Shown: one piece after another, positions 40,429 to 43,185 of the stretch
Position numbering within the stretch: position 1 is the stretch's first letter
Layout of the letters: the number at the start of each line of letters is the position of its first letter
Source: DASZXJ01 sp035545895
Lineage (GTDB): Bacteria > Planctomycetota > Phycisphaerae > Tepidisphaerales > Tepidisphaeraceae
NCBI GenBank assembly: GCA_035545895.1
Contig: DASZXJ010000165.1
Location: forward strand, 1-43,185
Direction of reading: 5' to 3'
Length of the DNA: 43,185 bases
The notes under the pieces: generated by a model
Database searches by the model: none
Seen by the model: the letters and a program-made list of their open reading frames with translations, nothing else
What the model was told of the DNA's origin: nothing
Translations under genes and position numbers: made by a program

Positions 40429-43080
40429 CTATTTACCCATCTTTTCTTTCCATTTTCGCAGCAGTTCAAAGGCCTGCATAGGCGTTAGCTCATCCAGTTT
40501 GACTTCCGACAACGCCTGCCACAGTTCCTGCGCGGGGTCGGCGAACAGGGGCATTTGCAGGTCATTGGCCTGCCGATCGCTTTTTCGCGAGCGGCTGACT
40601 TTCGGCCGGCTTACATGTTGGACAGCCAGTTCCCCCAAAAGTTGGCGGGCTCGTTCCAGAACTGCTCGGGGAATCCCCGCCAGCCGAGCAACATGAATGC
40701 CATAGCTCCGGTCCGTGCCCCCTTCGACGATCCGGTGAAGAAAGACAACCTGGTCTTCCCACTCGCGAACAGCCACGTTCAGGTTCTTCACGCCGGTGAA
40801 TCGGTCCGCCAGGTCCGTCAATTCGTGGTAATGGGTGGCAAAAAGCGTGCGGCACTTCACTTCCGATGCGATGTGCTCGGTGATTGCCCACGCGAGACTC
40901 AAACCATCCAGCGTGCTCGTACCCCGGCCGATTTCATCGAACACCACCAGCGACCGGTCGGTCGCGTTGTTCAATGTATTGGCGGTTTCGGTCATTTCGA
41001 CCATGAACGTCGATTGCCCGCTGTGCAGTTCATCGCTGGCGCCGATGCGGGTGAACATTCGATCCACCACGCCAATCGTCGCGCTCTTGGCAGGCACATA
41101 ACTGCCAATCTGCGCGAGCAGAACAATCGACGCCACCTGCCGGATGTACGTCGATTTGCCCGCCATGTTCGGGCCGGTGATGAGCATCAACGAGTCGGTC
41201 GAACCAAATTTCACGTCGTTGGCGACGAACTGGCTTTCCAGTCGCTGCTCGAGCACCGGGTGCTTGCCATCGATGATCTCCAGCACGCGATCTTCGGTAA
41301 CGGTGGGCCTGCAATATCTTCGGGATTGCGCCAGGATCGCCAGCGACGTCAGCACATCCACCCGGGCAATGCCCATCGCCAATTCCTGAATGCCGGGAAC
41401 AAAAGGCAACAATGTCTGGCGAACCGATTCAAATAATTGTTGTTCAAGTGCAATGGACTTATCGCGAGCGCTCAGCGCCTCGGTTTCAAATTGCTTGAGT
41501 TCCTGCGTGATATATCGCTCGGCATTTTTGATCGTTTGCTTGCGGGTCCACTCGGCGGGCACCTTATCGCGATGGGCATCGGTCACTTCGATGTAATAGC
41601 CAAAGACCTTGTTGTATCCGACTTTCAGCGTGGTGATGCCCGACTGCGTCACCAACTGTGATTGATATTTGGCCAGCCATTGCTGGCTGTTGTTTCCCAT
41701 GGATCGCAGGCGATCCAGTTCCGGATCGAATTGGTCCGCGATCACCCCGCCTTCGCGCAAGTGCGGGGCCGGATCGGGCAAAATCGCGCTGACCAGATAT
41801 TTGGATTGTTCCTCGCACAGCGTTCGCGAGCCCGCCAGTTCAGGCGCAACCGCGGCTGCATTGGGCAGCGATTCCATCGCATTTATCAGATCAGGCAATG
41901 ACTCCAGGCACTTGCCCAATGCCGCCAAATCGCGCGGGCTTGCCCGCCCCACTGCCAGCCGTCCCACAATTCGCTCCAGGTCGCAGACATCGTCCAGTTG
42001 CTTGACGATTTCCTTCAAAATCTCCGGCGATTCAAGCAATGCCGCCACCGCGCTCAGGCGCGCATTGATATGCTCCACATCGCGCAGCGGCGAGCGCAGC
42101 CACTGCCGAAGCATCCGCGCGCCCATCGTCGTGTGCGTGCGATCAATCGCTTCCAACAGCGTGCCTTCGGTGCCGCCGGACCGGATCGTGCGGTCGATTT
42201 CCAGCGAGCGATAGCTGGCTGAATCGATGATTAAATGCTCATCCACCACATGCCGGCGCGGCGTGCGAAGATGCGCCAGGCTCGTCTTTTGCGTCTCGCT
42301 CAGATAAGTCAGCACCGCGCCAATCGCCAGCAGGGCTGGATCGTCATCGTCGAACCCGATCCCGCCCGCGGCTGTGAACTGCCATTGCTTTTGTAATTGT
42401 TCTTTGGCGTGGTGCAGCGTGAATTGCCATCCAGCCCGCTGAGTGATCGATTTGATGCCCAGCGCGTCGATCTTTTTGCTGATTTCATGTGGCTGGCCGG
42501 ACGCATGTTCTGGAATGAGGATTTCCGCCGGCTTCAGTCGCCCGATCTCATCGAGGATTTGCCCTTCCGTGCCGCTGGTCGCAGTGACCGAGCCGGTCGA
42601 TAGCTCGACCCATACGAGACCGGTTCGGAAACCCTGTTCTTTGGTGATGGCGAACCCGACCGCTGCCAGGTAATTATCATTTCGCCCGTCGAGCAGCGGA
42701 TCGTCGGTCAGCGTGCCGGGCGTCATCAGCCGGACGACTTCGCGACGAATGACTCCTTTGGCTTCAGCGGGATTTTCGACCTGCTCACAGATCGCCACGC
42801 GATGGCCGGCCGCGATCATACGACGCAAATACCCTTCTACCGCGTGAAACGGCACGCCCGCCATGGGAATGGCATCGGCGCCATCCAGCCCCCCTTTGCT
42901 GCGGCTGGTCAGCGCCACGCCAAGCACCCTGGCGGCCAGCCTGGCGTCCTCCCAGAACATCTCGTAAAAATCCCCCATCCGAAAAAACAGCACGTAATCC
43001 GGGTACTGTGTTTTGAACTGCTGATACTGACGCATCGCGGGCGTCAACTCGGCGGGCAAATTGGTCGGGGCGATGCTCAT
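40429..43080 (-). CDS. mutS: DNA mismatch repair protein MutS
   Basis: 883 residues, full length. It has the N-terminal mismatch-binding FFRMGDFYEMF (Phe-X-Glu at about 38-40), connector, lever and clamp domains, and the ATPase with Walker A GPNMAGKST (about 636), Walker B FDEIGRGTST (about 712) and the ATHYHEL segment. It binds mismatches and recruits MutL. The C-terminus QAFELLRKWKEK is intact. The ATG at 43080 gives the usual N-terminus. No mutL is near. Confidence 0.97.
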   Translation of the reverse strand: MSIAPTNLPAELTPAMRQYQQFKTQYPDYVLFFRMGDFYEMFWEDARLAARVLGVALTSRSKGGLDGADAIPMAGVPFHAVEGYLRRMIAAGHRVAICEQVENPAEAKGVIRREVVRLMTPGTLTDDPLLDGRNDNYLAAVGFAITKEQGFRTGLVWVELSTGSVTATSGTEGQILDEIGRLKPAEILIPEHASGQPHEISKKIDALGIKSITQRAGWQFTLHHAKEQLQKQWQFTAAGGIGFDDDDPALLAIGAVLTYLSETQKTSLAHLRTPRRHVVDEHLIIDSASYRSLEIDRTIRSGGTEGTLLEAIDRTHTTMGARMLRQWLRSPLRDVEHINARLSAVAALLESPEILKEIVKQLDDVCDLERIVGRLAVGRASPRDLAALGKCLESLPDLINAMESLPNAAAVAPELAGSRTLCEEQSKYLVSAILPDPAPHLREGGVIADQFDPELDRLRSMGNNSQQWLAKYQSQLVTQSGITTLKVGYNKVFGYYIEVTDAHRDKVPAEWTRKQTIKNAERYITQELKQFETEALSARDKSIALEQQLFESVRQTLLPFVPGIQELAMGIARVDVLTSLAILAQSRRYCRPTVTEDRVLEIIDGKHPVLEQRLESQFVANDVKFGSTDSLMLITGPNMAGKSTYIRQVASIVLLAQIGSYVPAKSATIGVVDRMFTRIGASDELHSGQSTFMVEMTETANTLNNATDRSLVVFDEIGRGTSTLDGLSLAWAITEHIASEVKCRTLFATHYHELTDLADRFTGVKNLNVAVREWEDQVVFLHRIVEGGTDRSYGIHVARLAGIPRAVLERARQLLGELAVQHVSRPKVSRSRKSDRQANDLQMPLFADPAQELWQALSEVKLDELTPMQAFELLRKWKEKMGK

Positions 43081-43170
43081 CCTGAGCAGCGCAGAGTAAA
43101 GGCCGCGCGCAATCAGATCAAGAATTGATTTCCCCGACGTTTTTCAAATCAAGATTGATCCCGCCTGTTT

Positions 43171-43185
43171 AACGCCGCCGCTTGC
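43171..43185. repeat. Edge of a CCGCTTGCGG-family repeat
   Basis: The final bases AACGCCGCCGCTTGC match one arm of the elements at 11327 and 17840. The window cuts it, so only the match is seen. Confidence 0.5.

Noticed and set aside
1..43185. tRNA genes
   Set aside because: I looked for the TPsiC-arm motif with an acceptor stem and found no complete cloverleaf; a program scan would be decisive.

Overview
The window looks like chromosomal DNA of a planctomycete, probably near the Phycisphaerae. I infer this from about 57% G+C by eye, several secreted or membrane families I associate with that phylum (a secreted protein beginning HEWGTFT after its signal peptide, a FlgI-like lipoprotein with helical repeats, a helix-turn-helix/membrane protein, zinc-ribbon membrane proteins), and many short palindromic and heptad/octad repeats between genes. 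No rRNA or tRNA gene, CRISPR array, prophage or conjugative module was seen. The placement rests on recognition, not on a database search.

Layout. 1-11070 is mostly leftward: a fucose-isomerase-like protein, nadK, a small four-helix-bundle (IVP-type) gene bracketed by inverted heptad arrays, the SRP RNA gene, then a compact pepA / membrane protein / zinc-ribbon protein / cyclophilin run, an OmpA-like lipoprotein, a helix-turn-helix membrane protein and a small membrane-anchored protein, followed by a rightward metallophosphoesterase and a convergent YbaK-like deacylase. 11504-12151 is a toxin-antitoxin module with a clear promoter/operator. 12170-21154 is leftward: smc, a FlgI-like HEAT-repeat lipoprotein, nrdR and a large secreted protein with GPW repeats. 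21284-25135 is rightward: an RNase Z-like hydrolase, the HEWGTFT secreted protein and a rhamnogalacturonan-acetylesterase-like SGNH hydrolase, with an 820-bp repeat-filled gap before the last. A second toxin-antitoxin pair lies at 25188-25683.

25835-32862 is rightward: a CapD-like nucleotide-sugar dehydratase, a GT87 glycosyltransferase, a ParA ATPase fused to an AMPK-beta-like glycogen-binding module, its partner that looks like a MinD/FlhG relative without a P-loop, a dimethylargininase and YqgE. Then come a leftward FGGY kinase and a MoeB-rhodanese fusion, a non-coding AT-rich gap with a promoter and a structured leader before a small ribbon-helix-helix-like protein, a zinc-ribbon membrane protein, a methyltransferase coupled to a secreted helical-repeat protein, and mutS.

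The most unusual content is (i) the four-helix-bundle gene inside inverted heptad arrays placed exactly between the SRP RNA and the nadK start codon, (ii) related short tandem arrays inserted in frame in pepA, smc and the CapD-like gene, (iii) the ParA-CBM48 fusion with its P-loop-less neighbour, (iv) the structured leader at 36051-36310, and (v) two distant copies of a double hairpin with conserved GGAA loops and changed but still paired stems.
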